Assembly (NCBI GenBank): GCA_013350335.1
Contig: CM023537.1
Location: forward strand, 9,728,438 to 9,792,437
Direction of reading: 5' to 3'
From: Chimonanthus salicifolius
Taxonomy: Eukaryota > Streptophyta > Magnoliopsida > Laurales > Calycanthaceae
DNA length: 64,000 nucleotides
The translations under genes were made by a program, and so were the position numbers. Below, piece by piece: positions 11,772 through 27,400 of the stretch (position 1 is the first letter of the stretch; each line of letters begins with the position of its first letter). A model generated the notes under the pieces. The model searched no databases, was not told the DNA's origin, and worked only from the letters and a program-made list of their open reading frames with translations.

Positions 11772-12415
11772 CAGGGGTAAAAACAGTATCGGCCGAATTA
11801 ATTCGATATATATATCGGCGTGGGCCCAGTCGATATCTCGGCCGATATTCATATTTTTTTAATTTTTTTTAAACAGCCTTTTTTTATTTTTTTAAATGAT
11901 TTTTTTCAAAAAAAAAACCATTGAGATTTTAAAAAAAAATATGAGGAGAGAGAAAAGATTCGACTAGGCCGAATTTTCGACCCCTAAGAGAAAAAGAACA
12001 CTTTGCAAATGGCCCATCAACAATTCCCATTTTTACACTAATCCAGCCTAAGGGCCGAATTTTTTCTCTCTCCTCATTTTTTTTTAAATCTTAGTATTTT
12101 TTTTTGAAAAAATTCATTTGAAAAAATAAAAAAATAAAAAAAGGCTGTTTTAAAAAAATTAAAAAATATAAATATCTAAACCAATATTTTAAATATCGGC
12201 CGATATATCGACTGGGCCCACGCCGATTATACATATACATATATGTTAAATAAAAAATAAAAATCAGCCAATATTCAGCCGAGATAACTGCAGTATCGGC
12301 GAAACTTTTCTCTCTTTAGCCGATACTATACATATCGCCAAAGAGAGAAATGGTCTTCAAAAATTCAAATTAATTAGGCCGATACTAAGAGGATCAGCCG
12401 AATTTTTTACCCCTA
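11772..12415. mobile_element. Long hairpin element of the TATCGGCCGATA family, on APP1 promoter
   Basis: It starts CAGGGGTAAAAA and ends TTTTTTACCCCTA, the Ac/Ds-like hAT terminal style. Inside, two arms are inverted copies: about 11808-11962 and 12063-12232. Both contain GGCGTGGGCCCAGTCGATAT, the TCGGCCGATAT palindrome, AACAGCCTTTTTTTATTTTT and ATGAGGAGAGAGAAAA. The spacer is roughly 100 bp, so transcription through it would give a long hairpin. The 8 bases outside the ends do not match, so either the target duplication has decayed or the copy is composite. It ends about 120 bp 5' of the APP1 TATA box. Confidence 0.7.
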
Positions 12416-12476
12416 GCCAGCGGCGACGAGACAAAGGTATCCTACGGGCCAGTATCGGCCCGACCCGACCCGGCCC

Positions 12477-12543
12477 GGCCCATTGACTGTCGTCGTATCG
12501 TACCATTTCGCAAGTCAAACCGCAATCCGGTCATCTATATATA
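12477..12543 (+). promoter_or_regulatory. APP1 core promoter: GGCCCA motif and TATA box
   Basis: GGCCCA (12477-12482, site-II type, typical of housekeeping plant genes) sits in a GC-rich CCCGACCCGGCCCGG patch. TATATATA follows at 12536-12543, 78 bp upstream of the ATG at 12621. Confidence 0.55.
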
Positions 12544-12620
12544 GTTGCGAGACTCTAGCTGTAGCTCTCGTGTTGAAGAAATTCTTGGGCAGCAGCAGTT
12601 GATAGCAGAAAGAAAGAGAG

Positions 12621-15600
12621 ATGACAGATCCTTTAGACGCTTTGAGGCCTCTAATGGCTTCAAACTCTCCTCCGCTCGATGCTCTCGTCGTTCCTTCAGA
12701 AGACTATCATCAGGTTTTTTCTTTCTTCCTTTTGGATGCACGGAAATGAAGAGCTTTCTGGAAAGATGTAACCTTTTTCATAAAAAAATTGGTCAATTCC
12801 ATTTCCACTTTGTATTATTTTAACTTAAAATTGAAGTGGTTATTTTCCAAGAAAGTTTTTCGTTTCCTTGCATCGGAACAGAGCCTTGGGTATGTGGTTT
12901 TCCTTTTTGGGGATCAGATTTATCCGATACCATTCGACCAAACGCTATCTGATTCATCTGATCTGCAAAAAAAAACCCCAACTTTTAATTGGTTTCCCAT
13001 CCGGCCTTAAATAATGCCTTCTCTGACTTTTCCTACTTCCATTTCATCGTACGCCGTTTCCATACTTGACAAAGAAACTAGTTTTCTGGAAAATAACCAT
13101 TTTAACTAGTTTCTGAGAAACGAGATGGTTATTGTTAAGATAGTAGTTTCCTTTCGTTGCTAACAAAATGGGCCGCATTAATTGAGTTAGTACGTTATTT
13201 TGTTCGGAGTGTGAAACACATTGGTTGAATTCCAATGCCTGGCAACCGCAACCTATTGGATCCTTTGATGGAAATGCGTGTTCGTTTTGCAGAGTGAATA
13301 TGTGTCTGCACGGGACAAAAGACGGGAGTTTGTCTCTGGTTTCACCGGAAGTGCTGGTATGGTTTTACTGGAGTTTGTCTTTAAATGTGGTTTTTTACTT
13401 TTACTTTCTTTTTTTTGAAAAAGAAAACTGTCAACTCCAACGATTTGACCTCCTTCATACAAATTGGATTCCAGGAACTAAAATAATAATATTATTTTGG
13501 ATAATATGGATTGGCACTTCTGTAGTTTTGTGCCAAATGGAATTTATCTTTTATCTGTTGTCTAAGTTGTATGGAAGTGACTAAAATAATATATATAATT
13601 TTGGATTATAGGGAGTCTTGTCTTCTGTAATTGTATACCAAATGGGATCTATCCTTTTAACCCTTGTAAGTTGTGTGGAAGTGAACTATATGTGGAAGTC
13701 CCTGTAAGTCAGTAACCCTTCTAATTTTCAAAAAAATTAAATTAAATTCAGTAACCCTTCATTTTTCTTATATTCTTTGCTTGCTATGTAATATCTCTTC
13801 CCACAGACTGTATCTTCCTAATATCTTTCCTGAAAAAAAAAAAGAAATCCTTACTCAATTGTCTTGGCCAGAGGCCACTTCAGCCTTCATAAGGTTTCAA
13901 ATACAAGTACTGGAGAGCGTACTAGCCAGATTGGAATGCTGATACAATCAGCAATGTGTATTGGTACTTGGTGTAAATTTTTTTCAAGGGCGATGAAGAA
14001 GAGTCTATCCAAAATGAACAGAAAAAAGGATGATGTTCGATATTGTAGGTTCTCTGAATTTCAGGTCATTTATGACCATGAATTTGTCCTCAAATGTCAT
14101 GTAAGCCTTGAGCATGCCACTAACATCTGACACAGGTTCTTTTTAGGCAACTTACTAACTGTGTGCAGCATGTCAGCAGATATGTTGAGTCATGTTCTTG
14201 AGGGATTTCAAGAATTCATGTCTCCAAACGTGTGGTACAAACAAGTAGGCTTCCCGCAAAACAACCCCAGAAGTGCATTGATTGGATAATATAATTGTCC
14301 ATTCAACTTCACAAAGTTGGTTGGTGAAACACAACCAGTTAGCACTAATCCAATTCATATTTTCTAATTTTGTTGTCAATAGGTCTTTCCTGAAATTATT
14401 TTATCTTGTGCATGTGCTTTGTTATTTGAAATACCAAATTGATGCACCCATCTGTAGCTCTAAATGTAAATTACAGTGATGTAGGGAGGATGGCGGTCAT
14501 AAGGACCATTTGTGCATGCCAGACGGGGGCTAGTTGACATGAAAATTTCTTAGGTTAGCATAGAAAGTGGCTTGTTCCCCTGTTAAGAAGAAACCTCCTC
14601 GATGAAAGCTTGTATGATTGGTGGGATTGATTAATGTCTTAGAAGATTTTACTTCTAGAGAGGGAGAGGATTTATAATTTGGGTATTGCAATCTTGACGA
14701 GTATTCACTTTGAAGTCCTTTTGTCATAATACTCTAACTGGTTACTAGGACTGCGTGCCCCTCTGGGTTTTATTTGATAGTTCTCGACTGAGTTGCATGG
14801 GTAGGTGTACAAGGTGTTGTACTTGGCAAACCAAAAAAATTGGATTGGGGACTTGTCACTATATTTATTTAAGTTCAAAATTAACTTTATTTTAAATGAC
14901 AATGAGTTGTTCAAATAACACTGATAGAAAATAATATTCTAGTTTTACTCTAAACAATCAAGTGACAAATATATTTTTGTTAGTTTTCAAAAGGAGTGTG
15001 GTAATATTTGTGTCATCTTTAAAATTGGAAAGTATTAGAAGATTCCATGAAGAATTTGTGAAGAGTTTGGCACAGGTGTGTCACACATTTTGAAGAGTTT
15101 GTACAATATAGATTCCGGGCCTACTACTCCATTTTTTGCCATTTAGGTTGGTAGCAACTAGAGATTAATTGCTTTCACTGGACCATTTTCAGAATGGATT
15201 AAAAATTGCTTGATTCCAAATAGTTTATCTTGTGTCAAAGCATTAGTGAATAAGTTTGCTGCCTATTCATACAATGTATTTTTAACTAGTAAGGTAACAT
15301 TGTCCATTTTCTTTCAGCTTTTTTGGTGCATTGGTGATACAAAGGATATTGGTGGAGGCTTGGTAATCTTGTAGCCTTTCTTTGTGAGCCAGTGCTCCAT
15401 AATTTTTTAGGTGGATTTCTTGTTATGTAAAGGGTGTCGATAAGGTTGTTGTGCTCTTTCCGGTGATCTATTGGAGGGTTTTTTTTCAGTATCATTTCCA
15501 GAGCAAAAGGCACCCAATGAACTGCTTTATGCATTTCTTGGAAATGAAACTCTATTTCCCTCTATTTTACTGGAAATACAGACTCCCATATGATACTTTA

Positions 15601-18600
15601 TCTGGTCAAGCCCTTTCTTCTATTGGAATTTTTTGTCAAAGATCGATGTGTCCTTTCCTTCAAAGTTAGGCAGTTTGGATGTGCCTGAACTCCATGAACC
15701 AAGTTTTGATCTCTCTCTATAATTGATTGGTTGTTCAACAGACCTCCCAGCAAAAGGGAGGTATCAACATGGGAATTGTTGTCTACAACCTCTATATCCA
15801 TGGTGTTTCGTTATCCTTCTGAAGAGAATTGAGGACCCATCATGGATAAAGCTGGACCATCAATTTGAACTTTGAAGTAAAGCTCCATTTCCTTTTTGAA
15901 TGTCCATTTTTTGGAACTTGGAACTTGTGTCTAGCAATTCACATTTTGACTTCTCCATTTCAGTAGAACAGTGTCTCATCTATGGCTTGAGGTTGCTCTG
16001 TTATTACCTATTAGGGTTCTCTCTGTCTCTCTCTCTCCTTCCCCCCTCCCTCCTCCTCTTAAAACTTACCAATGCAACTTAAAAATGGGTATTTAACTGG
16101 AAAGAAAAATGCTTCACCAAGTGGTGTTTTTTGGATACCGAAAAGATAATACACAATTACATAATTTAATAAGCCTTGTACATATAAATGTGTTTGTATT
16201 CTATTATGAAGGAAAATAAGCTGCAATTCTTTTGCAGTTATTTCTGATTTTATACAAACTTCACATTTCTTTTGAAGTTTCTGTAATTTATTAAAGCTTA
16301 GGTCTGGCTCTTAGATAATTAACTATTATACAAGTTACTCTATTTTGTTGGTAACATGTTTTCTTTATTGTACAAAACCTTTTTCCACTGAAACAGGTAT
16401 TGAACTCTTGGAAAGATTCTGGTAATTATAGTCTAATGCAAAGCTATTGCCTGTTTATATTAGCACACATCCCTTTCTCTTTATGTATTTTATACTCATT
16501 ATGATATTTCCTCTATGCAGTTATATTTACACTATCTCCATGCTAAGAGCACTTCTGATGAATGTGGTCTTGTGCTAAGGTTATTCAAAAATATTTATTA
16601 TCTCATCTGATTAAAAGAACACTTCAAATCATTTTTCTTCTTCAGGTTTGGCACTCATAACAATGGATGAGGCACGGCTCTGGACAGATGGGAGATATTT
16701 CTTGCAGGCGACTCAACAGCTAAGTGCCCGATGGAAGCTTATGCGAATTGGAGAAGACCCTGCTGTGGAGACTTGGATAGCTGATGTAATAACCATTTCA
16801 TTTCTGAACTTGCATGTTTACTGATGCTTACATAACTTTTAACATTCTTGCTGCAACTAATGGCCTCCATAGCTTATACTCTATGGATTTTTGTTGTCGA
16901 ATATTGTGATGCAAGTTTTTTTGCATTGGCAGAGCAACATTAAAATGATATGTTGGATTAGAGTTTTTGTGACCATGGTTTTAAACATGAAACTAATCAT
17001 CGGATGTATGACCTCTGTGTCTACTGATGTTCATTAATAAACTTGAAACTTCATAATGTTGGTCATTGCCAGCTTTTGTCTCTGTTTCCTGCTTGTTGGG
17101 CTTGGTAATAAAATGAGAGGCTAAAGTAGTTTAATGTGGCATGTGATTACCTTGTCAACAGAATCTGCCAAATGATGCCACCATTGGGATTGATCCTTGG
17201 TGCATATCTGTAGAAACTGCTCAAAGATGGGAGAATGCTTTCGCAAAGAAGAAGCAGAAACTAATCCAATTATCCACAAACTTGGTAGATAACGTCTGGA
17301 AGGACAGACCATCATCAGAAATTAACCCTGTCATTGTTCAACCATTGGAATTTGCTGGTTGTTCTGTTGCAGAAAAATTAAAGGATCTGAGAGTAAAAAT
17401 TTCTCAGGAGAATGCTTATGCTATCGTTGTTGCAGCACTTGATGAGGTATCTCCTTCTCATCCATACCTTACTATTCTGTCCATGCGTAATCTTGAGTTT
17501 GTAAGCCAACTTTTTGGGTTGTCCTTTTTTTATATGTAAGATGAGATAAAGGCTTTGATTGTTGTTATTATGATCATAATTTATAAAAAGAAAAGGAAGA
17601 AGTTACAATTTACAACAAGTATACAAATTTATGTATGCACCTCTATGATGATGAATGTTGCCCTATATAAAATTCCCTTTGCACCTGGTTTTGTTGTTTA
17701 TCATTTTGTTTATATTGTTTCTTAGGGCTTTTATGGTGTGTTGGTGCTTTGTAGACATTTAGAACCACGTGGTGCTTTTTTCTATTGATGCAGGTGGCTT
17801 GGTTGTACAACGTTCGAGGGAATGATGTATCTTATTCTCCAGTTGTTCATGCATTTGCTATTGTTACATCTGATACTGCCTTCTTTTATGTTGACAAAAG
17901 AAAACTTTCTGCTGAGGTCAGTTTCTAGAACACATCCACAACCCTTGATTCTTTGTTGTTATATTTGTTTATTTATTGTTATTTTTGTTGTGGTGATTAT
18001 TCAATTGTTTACTCTCTCTCTCTGTCAGGTGGGCTGGGTTGGGTTTGCTACATCTTACTCAATGAGATGATTTGTTCAGTTGTTCTTCAGTATCTATGTA
18101 TATGCTTCTTGTGTCTGTCAACATATGCTGTTTTTATATGGAAGCATCTGCCTTACTGAAAGAATTTTGTGCATGGCTATGCTTATGTTGCCTGCTCAGT
18201 CTGCATTTTTTAAAGAATTTTGTTCTTCAATAGCATGCGTGTGTGAGATATATACTTTAAAAAAAGGACAGAAAAAATGTCTTACTATCTCTTTGTGCAT
18301 TTCTATGGACATCATTGTGGATGACATCTGGACTTGTTTGTTTCTCATTATTTACCTTTTGGCACTTGTGTGAAGCAGGCTAAGTACGTGTTTGTGTTGA
18401 TCTGCATGTATGTGTGGATTTGATGTACATGTCTATTCATGTGTTTTTGTGCTAATGTATATGTCTGCATCTTTTTATGATGTATATGTAGCTAGTGCAA
18501 GGATGGTGGCAATATTAGGTTGAATAAGACTTTTCTACCCTGAATGAATGTTACTCCTACAGGTTCACCATCATTTGGCTGAGAATGGAATTGAGGTTCG

Positions 18601-21600
18601 AGATTATGATGTAGTGGACTCGGATGTGGCCGTGCTTGCATCTGGTCAGTTAATGTTTTCCCCGACTCAAATGAATTTTCTTGAAAGCAGGTGACTGAGC
18701 TCTAATGAGATTCCTTTGATATTTGACAGCTAATAATCCTGTGGATGAAGAAAAGAAGAATAATCTCATTTGGGTTGACCCTGTTACATGCTGCTTTGCT
18801 CTGTATTCAAAGTTACCTTCTGATCAGGTTCTTCTGCTGCAGTCACCTCTCGCCCTTGCAAAAGCTATCAAGGTGAATATATGGTGTGAATGTTGATTAA
18901 GGGTTCTAATTTTGCAACTTGCAAATTCTCTCTGGTGTTCATTTTCTTAAGCATATAATACTCACCTATGAGTGCACCAAGTTGCAATAAGATTTCAAAA
19001 GATAAGTAAATAAAGAAATAAGTGGTAATCTTTTACAATAACAGTAATTATGTTATCTTAAAAAAAGTAATTCTATTACCTTCTTAGAAAAAATAGATGA
19101 GAATAATTATGTGATGCGAACTTTCAAGTAGTGCTCAAAGATGTGAGCTTTGTCAATCTGTAGTTTCTGTATTTATATTTTTGCTTTCATATGAGTATTG
19201 TTAATATTAGCATATTCCTTTTTCATACTGTTGCTCATGGACTGTCTATTCTACCAGAACGCTGTTGAGTTGGAGGGCTTAAGAAAGGCACACATTCGAG
19301 ACGGTGCAGCAGTTGTGCAATACCTTGTCTGGCTTGATAATCAGGTATCTTCTGATGCCCAAATGTTCCAAAACCTGCTTGTCAGGATTGTGATAAAAGC
19401 TCTATCAGTTCCATCTCTCTGCGAACCTTCATTATTCTTTTCCATGATTTCTTGCCATTCAGAATATCAGTTCAGTGAATATTGGTTGCTTGTTATTCTG
19501 TGCATGGGGTACATATGTATGCTTATGCATTTCAACTTCACTGTTTCTGTGAGCAATACTAAGTTGATTAGGTTTCTGGTCATTTCCTAGTGTGTACTTA
19601 GTATCATCTGTCAACAATTTGGCGTGACATACAGTCCATACAGGTTTTATTTGCTTAATGTATTGTAATGCTGTCTTAATCTCACCCAAAAAAAAGGAGT
19701 TAATGATGCTGTCTTGATATGTAGCACATCTACAATGATCCGAGAATCCTGTGCCTCTTGCTTTAGATGGATCATAGTCCAATGCTAACTCTGATTGTAC
19801 AAACCCAGCAGTTACCCTGGAGTTTTTCTCTCTCTTTTTTGGAACGAGCTGTCAACAGAGCCAAAGATAATTGAGCTTTTCCTTGACCCTTCAGTTACTT
19901 TTCCTTGACTAATTTGGATTGTCCAAATTCTTCTTCTTTCAGTTTCTTGCACTTGTAATATAGATTCCATCAAACAATTAGCTTAGGTCTTGAACATGCT
20001 ACAAAGTCCAGTCAGTAGTGTTTGCCCTTTTCAAGGCATCTTTTTTCCCCTTTTAACCATTTCATTCGATGTACTGAAATTGAATCACAGGTTCTTTTTG
20101 TTACTGTTTATCATATGATCTTGTGAATTTGTTGTTTTGATTTTCTTTCTTTTTTATTTCTTTTGGTCATGGTGGAGATTGAACTAATCAACTTTGCAGA
20201 TGCAAGAGATATATGGGGCTTCAGGTTACTTTATGGAGACAGAAGGAACAAATAAGAGAAAGCGCTCGTAAGCTGTCTTCTCATATACTTCCTGACATGT
20301 TTTTGAAATATATATGTTTCTATAATTGCAGAATTTTGGCTTTTCGTCTAAGTTTCGTATTATTTTTTGCTGCATTAGGAAATGCCAATAATCTTGTAAT
20401 ATTAGCCAGATTAGTTGCTGAATGTGGTTTGAAAAGTAACCATCTATTATAGTTTACTCTCCATGGCAAGATATACATTTTTGTTCAAGCGTGGAAATTT
20501 TGTGGACCTCTCTGTTTATGAAAGCTCAAGGCATGCTACAAGATCCTCACAATCTCCCATGAAAGTGACCTTGATTTGAGATTTTTGGTGATTTCATCAG
20601 AAAATTTATATTTGGGAATTCACAGCCTAATTTCTGCCATGAAAACATTTAATTGAAATTGCTAGTGTAGTCCATGCAACAAAATTTGTTCATATAAAAT
20701 ACAAGTAGAAAGGTACATTTTTTTTAAAAGATGTAGAAAGGTACATTTATTATATTTTCTTTGTTGTTTTTCTTCATTTTCAAGGTTTTACTATGTTGGT
20801 TGGTGTTAATACTTTCCCTAGAAACACTATATAGGGCACAGATCACCTAGGCACTGGTGTTCAATTTTTAATTTGAGCACTCCTAGTTGGGGCTCACCTT
20901 GGGCCCTCATGGATGGTGGTTTGAAATTTCTTGGAATTCATATGGTACCTTTAAAAACTAATCTCAATCAGATAAGTGAAACCATGTTTTATGTTTCAAA
21001 AAAATGTTTTTAAGGGCCAAAAATTCAACTTTATCCAACAATGAAAATTCATTGGGTTAGATCATTAAGTTGTGGAAGTTGGATTGGCGTCAAATTGGTG
21101 GTGTGTGCTATTCACAGGGTAGATGGGTGTGAGGGGGGATGGAGTCCATTGGCTCTACTGTGGGCCCCACATGGCACTGATGCTCAAATAACAACTTGAG
21201 CACCTACACAAACACACACACACAGATATATTTATTCTATATATTCACAGTTTTTATACATTTTGGCAGGGAAACCATGAAACTAACAGAGGTATCTGCA
21301 AGTGATAAGTTGGAAGGTTTCCGTGCAAAGCAGGAGGTATCTCCTTGTTCATAACACTTGACGTCTAAACATAAAATCTGAACTACATCCTCATGATTTC
21401 TGAAAATGGACTATGTGATAGTTTTTTTCTTTTTGAAATGGGGACTATGTGATAGTTAAAAACATAAAGCTACACTGTTGACTTCTTGATAATTTTTTTT
21501 TTTTGATGGCTGAAGGTGTCCAGGCATCTCACCCACATAGGACTTTACCTAACTAATCATTTGGGGCATGTGCACACCTCTCTACACGCACATACCGGGT

Positions 21601-24428
21601 TCAAGCGATGAGGAACCCCATGGGGAGTGGCCTGAGGGGTTTGAGTATAAATCGAACTCAAGACCTCCCTTCATGAGGGGAGCTTCTTGACCGTCAGGCC
21701 AACCCTCTCTGTGTTAACTTCTTGATAATTTCAGTTTGCTTTTTTACCTTCGGAAATAATTTTAGTCTAAAGTTTCAATTCCCAGCATCAGATATTCAAA
21801 TAATGGTGTTTTAGACCATTGTTGTATGACTTAATGCCTTTTATCGTGTCAAAGAGACAATCATGCTTGTCATTTTTCTTTTAATCTTCTTTTTAATGGA
21901 AGAGGAATCTATTGCTAAAAAGTAGAACAACAAAACATATACTAAAAAAAGATCTCCACTCTAGTACTGGAAATGCATACAATCTCCCACCAAAAAATAG
22001 ATAGCACAATACAAGAACTATTGAGGCACGGCATTTGCTACATAGGAACATCTCCGTCGAAACACATTTACTCTTTACCGAATCAGTTTGAATGGGGAAA
22101 ATAATGTGCACAAATTTGTCAAAATAAAGAAATCTTGAATACTTGAGTAAAAGTCAAGTACCTCTCCATTATTGGCAACTTTAAAAGCTTCATATGATTC
22201 TCATGACCCTCTCAACCCCCAAGAGAGTATCTTGTGAGTAGTGTGGGCTTGAGTCACTTCTGGTCCAGCATAATTACATGAGACTTGGTGACTTAAATGG
22301 GCAACCCACATATTTAAATATAACATGCAAAAGCTACATGGGCTATGAAAAGTTCACTATTTGGCCTAATTTGTGTGTTTATATTACAGTATTTTGTAAT
22401 ATACACATAGATACTTAAACGTTAGTTGCAATCTGAATGATAGGATAATAAAAATTTAAAATAGGATATAACCTTGCAAATGAAAGCATTGGTTAAGAAC
22501 ATGCTTGCCAATTGCATGAGGAAAGCAGAACAATTCTAACTAACGTGTGCTTAAATGGAGACATTTAATTTGAGACCTTTTCAGGTAACATATCTTTTGC
22601 TGGAAGCAAGAAGAGAAACTTTGATTTAATTTCTCCCAGTTCAAAAATAAAAAGAAAATGCTTATGTTTTTTTTTCTTTCTCATATTGTTTCTCAACCAT
22701 GATGTTCTAATGAAGAAAGTCACCCTTTTTTCTCATGTTGACATTGTTTCTATATTTTTATTTGCTCGTTGGTTTGGTTCTACAGCATTTTAAAGGATTG
22801 AGTTTTCCGACTATTTCATCAGTGGGTCCAAATGCAGCGATTATCCATTATGCACCAGATTCAAAAACATGTTCAGAACTTGATGCAGATAGCATCTACT
22901 TGTTTGACTCTGGGGCACAGGTCTGCTTACATTCTTAAATAGTTCTTATTCTAGTTGGTCATTTCAAGCCTTATACTTTATTTTGCTGGCTGTGTTTGCA
23001 ATTCAATTTGTACCTTTCTATTCCTTTTACTAACACTAAAGTTTTTGTGGTTTTGAAGTATCAAGATGGAACCACGGATATTACACGAACTGTTCATTTT
23101 GGCAAGCCTTCTGCACATGAGAAAGCATGCTATACTGCTGTACGTGGTCTCTCTTACAATCAATAGTTTAGGACTTATTGTTGTTTGTTTCTTTGGTCTT
23201 GATGCCTGAATTCAATGTTGATGTCATCTCATGAATCAAATTTATTTATACTGAATGATGTTATGGATGAGACCCTTTGCGTTGATAATTATGCATTTAC
23301 TGATGCTAATTCAAATATTGACTGTTTTTGTATTTGTGGGATTCACACCACACCACTTCTTGGAAAGTAAAAGTTTTGCTACTTGTGAATAATATGCAAT
23401 GGAATCTATTTTTCTGGAGAGGCGCATTCTACCTTTTGGAAATAAATTTCACTTTCCATAAAATAATTGTCTTATTATTAATCATTTCTCATGCAACATG
23501 TTATGTTTTTTTGGATATTTTGGTAACAAGTCTTCAATCTGGAGTGCTAATCCTTACTTGTTTACTGTCATTTCTAGGTCCTCAAAGGCCACATTGCATT
23601 GGATAGTGCCAGATTTCCTAACGGAACAACTGGTATTGGTGAATCTGTGGCATTCACTTTTTCTTTGCTAGCTCTATATATGCTTTACTATGTTCATATC
23701 TAAGATCTCAGGGTAAAAGGTGTTCAACTGTGTTAACAAATGGTGGTATCTAATGAAATTCACAGTATCTACTTGTTACAGGACATGCTCTTGACATTCT
23801 TGCTCGAATTCCTTTGTGGAAGGACGGTCTTGACTATCGACATGGTACTGGTCATGGGATTGGCTCTTACCTGAATGTTCATGAAGGTCTGTAGATATTT
23901 AACTTGTCAACTTCTGGATCTTTTAGCCTGGTTGTTTTTCATGTTCTATGCTGTCATAATTCTCATTCTTTCCCATTGATGTTTTCCGTTTTATCTTACA
24001 TGGATTTACATGAGCAGGGCCGCATTTAATCAGTTTCAGACCTCATGCACGAAATGTAGGATTGCAACCTTCAATGACAGTTACAGATGGTTAGTACTAT
24101 ACTTTCAAAGTTTTCTACCATTGCTTTGTGGCTGAGGAAGTTAATGTTTTCTTCACATGGTAGAAGGCAAGTTTCTGTATATCATGGCAAAAGATTAATG
24201 CAGTTTTCTTTTATGTTTCTAGTCTAGACATATTCCATGGCTACTGTAGGGTAAATAAAGTTAAAAATGGTAAACAATAAATACATTACCACATATTGTA
24301 GAAAACTATTTATATTATCTTAATTTTAATAGGTTTTTTTTTATAAAAAGGCAACCGCCTCTTTGAAAACCCTTGAATATTGCCACATTCAGAGGGACTT
24401 CCATGAAATTTTATTAAAAAGTGGAAGA

Positions 24429-24468
<40 letters not shown>

Positions 24469-27400
24469 CTTGCTTCAATTAAAAAACTGAAAACCAATTA
24501 ATTTAAAAATAAAAGTAGAAATGATAACTATATAATATAATATAAAAAAATAATACCAAATAATTATAAATTTACCAATAAAAATATTCAAACTAATGCA
24601 TTTTTCAGTGTACTAAAATCCTGTTTCTACATTTAAGAAAGTGATTTTTGTGCGAGTTAAAATAATGAATGAAGAAAATCAGTTTAATTTGAATAAAATG
24701 AAAATAGGTGAATGGACTTGAGAGTTTTTAAAATTCTTTTAGAAATATAAAATAGTCAAGCATGGGGCTAAATGATATGGTCCCAAGAGTGTCTTTTGCA
24801 TACATAATTATTTAGAATATTGTAAACCTCACAACTATAATACAATCTACATTTTTCATAGAAGGTGAGAAACAAATGTCACATCAGGCTAAACACAATC
24901 TTTATTCATGCAACATTGAATTTACCAGGCAATCAAATAGGTAAATCAAGCCAAACTAATATGGCTGTAAGATAGTAACATCAAGAGAGATCACACCTAT
25001 TTCATTGAATTGAATGATATATTAAAATTAAATCAGACACTATAATTTATACACATAAAAGTATAAAGAATAAAAAAATGATACCAAAGCATGGCTTTGT
25101 TAAATTTCACATATATTTAGATTATAGTTTATATGTGTATATCTATAACGTAATAACGTAATGTTGGACGAAAGTGTCTACCATCCAAAGTGTAAATATT
25201 GGCTATATTTTAAATACTGAAAGAAAAGGAATAAGTGTCTAAGAATATTAGATATTCAAAAAATAATTTAAAATCATCAAAATTGTGAGAGCTTAAAAAA
25301 TGGCTCTAAGATTAGATTGTGTGATTTTTATGGGATTGAGGGGTTTCCATATTCATGTTAAGATTTTTCAATAAGCAATCAAATAGAGTGAAACCATCAT
25401 GTAGGACGCAAATTGTTAGGATTTAAAAATAATTTAAAGTAATTATCATTTAGGGAGCCCAAAAAACATGAGTAGTAAGGATCCATCGTATGGAGCAAGG
25501 TTGGGATCCTCATAGGATGACAAAATCTAGAGAAGAAAAAATAATTTGAATTCATGAAATATGGAAAGCTTAAAAATGGGCTTCTATAACTGGATTGAGA
25601 TGATTTTGTTTAAGTCCCATCCTTAATTGAAGTGACTTTGCAAGGACCCATCACACTAGATTAAAAATCGGTCAATTATGTAATTACTTTTTTTAAAAAG
25701 TTCAATTATTTAATAAATTAATGGACAATATATTCATTTGATGGAGACCTAAAAATATGATACGAGAAGAATGTTGGAGAAGTTTGGTCCTCCTAACTAT
25801 AGTTACATTAGGAAGATAGCATAAGGGATTCACTTTATTTACAACTTATTTGATCTATGGTATAACATTTCTACAACTTCTCTGCTCCCTTGCATTTAAG
25901 TTGCTTCTTGCATATGGAGGCTAAGATTTGCCTCGTGCTGCTTTTGGGTTGTATAATAATGATCTTCAATACAATATTGTACTAAAACAAAGTTCTTTCC
26001 TACTGTTTGAAAGTTCCAGTAATGCTATTTATACTCTGATATGCTATTTCCATGTGAAGCCTTATAAAATATCAACTTTGTCTGTGTTGATCATTCTAGC
26101 TTTGGATTACTTTTCAGAACCTGGCTATTATGAAGATGGGAACTTTGGTATCAGATTGGAGAATGTGCTTATAGTCAAGGAGGCTGACACAAAATTTAAT
26201 TTTGGAGACAAAGGGTATTTATCCTTTGAGCATATAACATGGGTAAGTTTTACATAAATTATAGTGCATTTCTGTTGTGTACATGGTATAACAGCTATTG
26301 ATCCCTCTTTCATTCATGAGCATGTGTACATACTATGATCTATAGAGTGGATAAACTACATTTACTTAAGGGTGGCTTTTGAGGTTCTTGATGCAGGTGT
26401 TGTAAATTCCATCACTAAATCCAGTAAACACCATTACAATTTTTAGCAATATCATTATATGTTTTTATATTTTGAAACAGTTAAATCCTTGCATCAATTT
26501 TTTAGTTCTTAGAACTCCCTATTGAAACATAGGTTGCTTTTGTCACTTAAAATAAACATTTCTATGCAGACAAATAGCTATTTATTCACATGGAGCATTC
26601 AGGAACAAAAGGATTCAACTGGAAATATCAACAAATTCTTGCATCTTCCAAGGAAAAAAATTCTTTTACAATTTTCACCTCTTTTCAATTAATCTTCATC
26701 ATCATCATAAACCAAAATCCCATCTATTTAGGTTTGTCTTTATGAGTTTTTCTTCTCCAATTGACCCTATCATAAACTATACTATCAGTCAGAATACATT
26801 CCGACATATCCTTCATCTCTTCCCTCCAAGTTTTCCGTGGTCAACATCTCTTTCTAGTGCGACAGCCCCCCCGATCTGTAGCCTCTCAGCTCTATGCATT
26901 GGATTTATGTCATGGTCTTCTAGTAAACCACCTCATACAAGTTTCTCTAAATTTGTCATCTATTGAGGCTATTCTTAAATTATACTCCCTCTGTCCCTAA
27001 AATACTTGTCCGATATGCATTTTGGAATTGTCCCAAATTACTTGTTTGATTCGTTTATTTTCTGCTCCAAATTGCATTCTAACTTGATGAGAAGACGATC
27101 TTCTTTTATAAACTTTGACTTACCCAAATAATAATATACCAACATTAAAAAAAAATATATTTTATAAAAACGACCCTTAAGAAATAAAAAATTCAGAAAT
27201 GGGAAAAGTATTTTAGGTCGGAGGGAGTATTCATAATGAGTTCATTTTTAACTCTATCCTTTAGGGTCAATCCACTAATTAGTGTAGCATACATATCTCT
27301 GCAGTCCTAACTTTATATGTTTGTCTTTTCTTCATTACCCAACACTCTGCTCCATAGACCGTTGTAGATCTAATAACTGTTTCATAAAATTTTCCTTTTA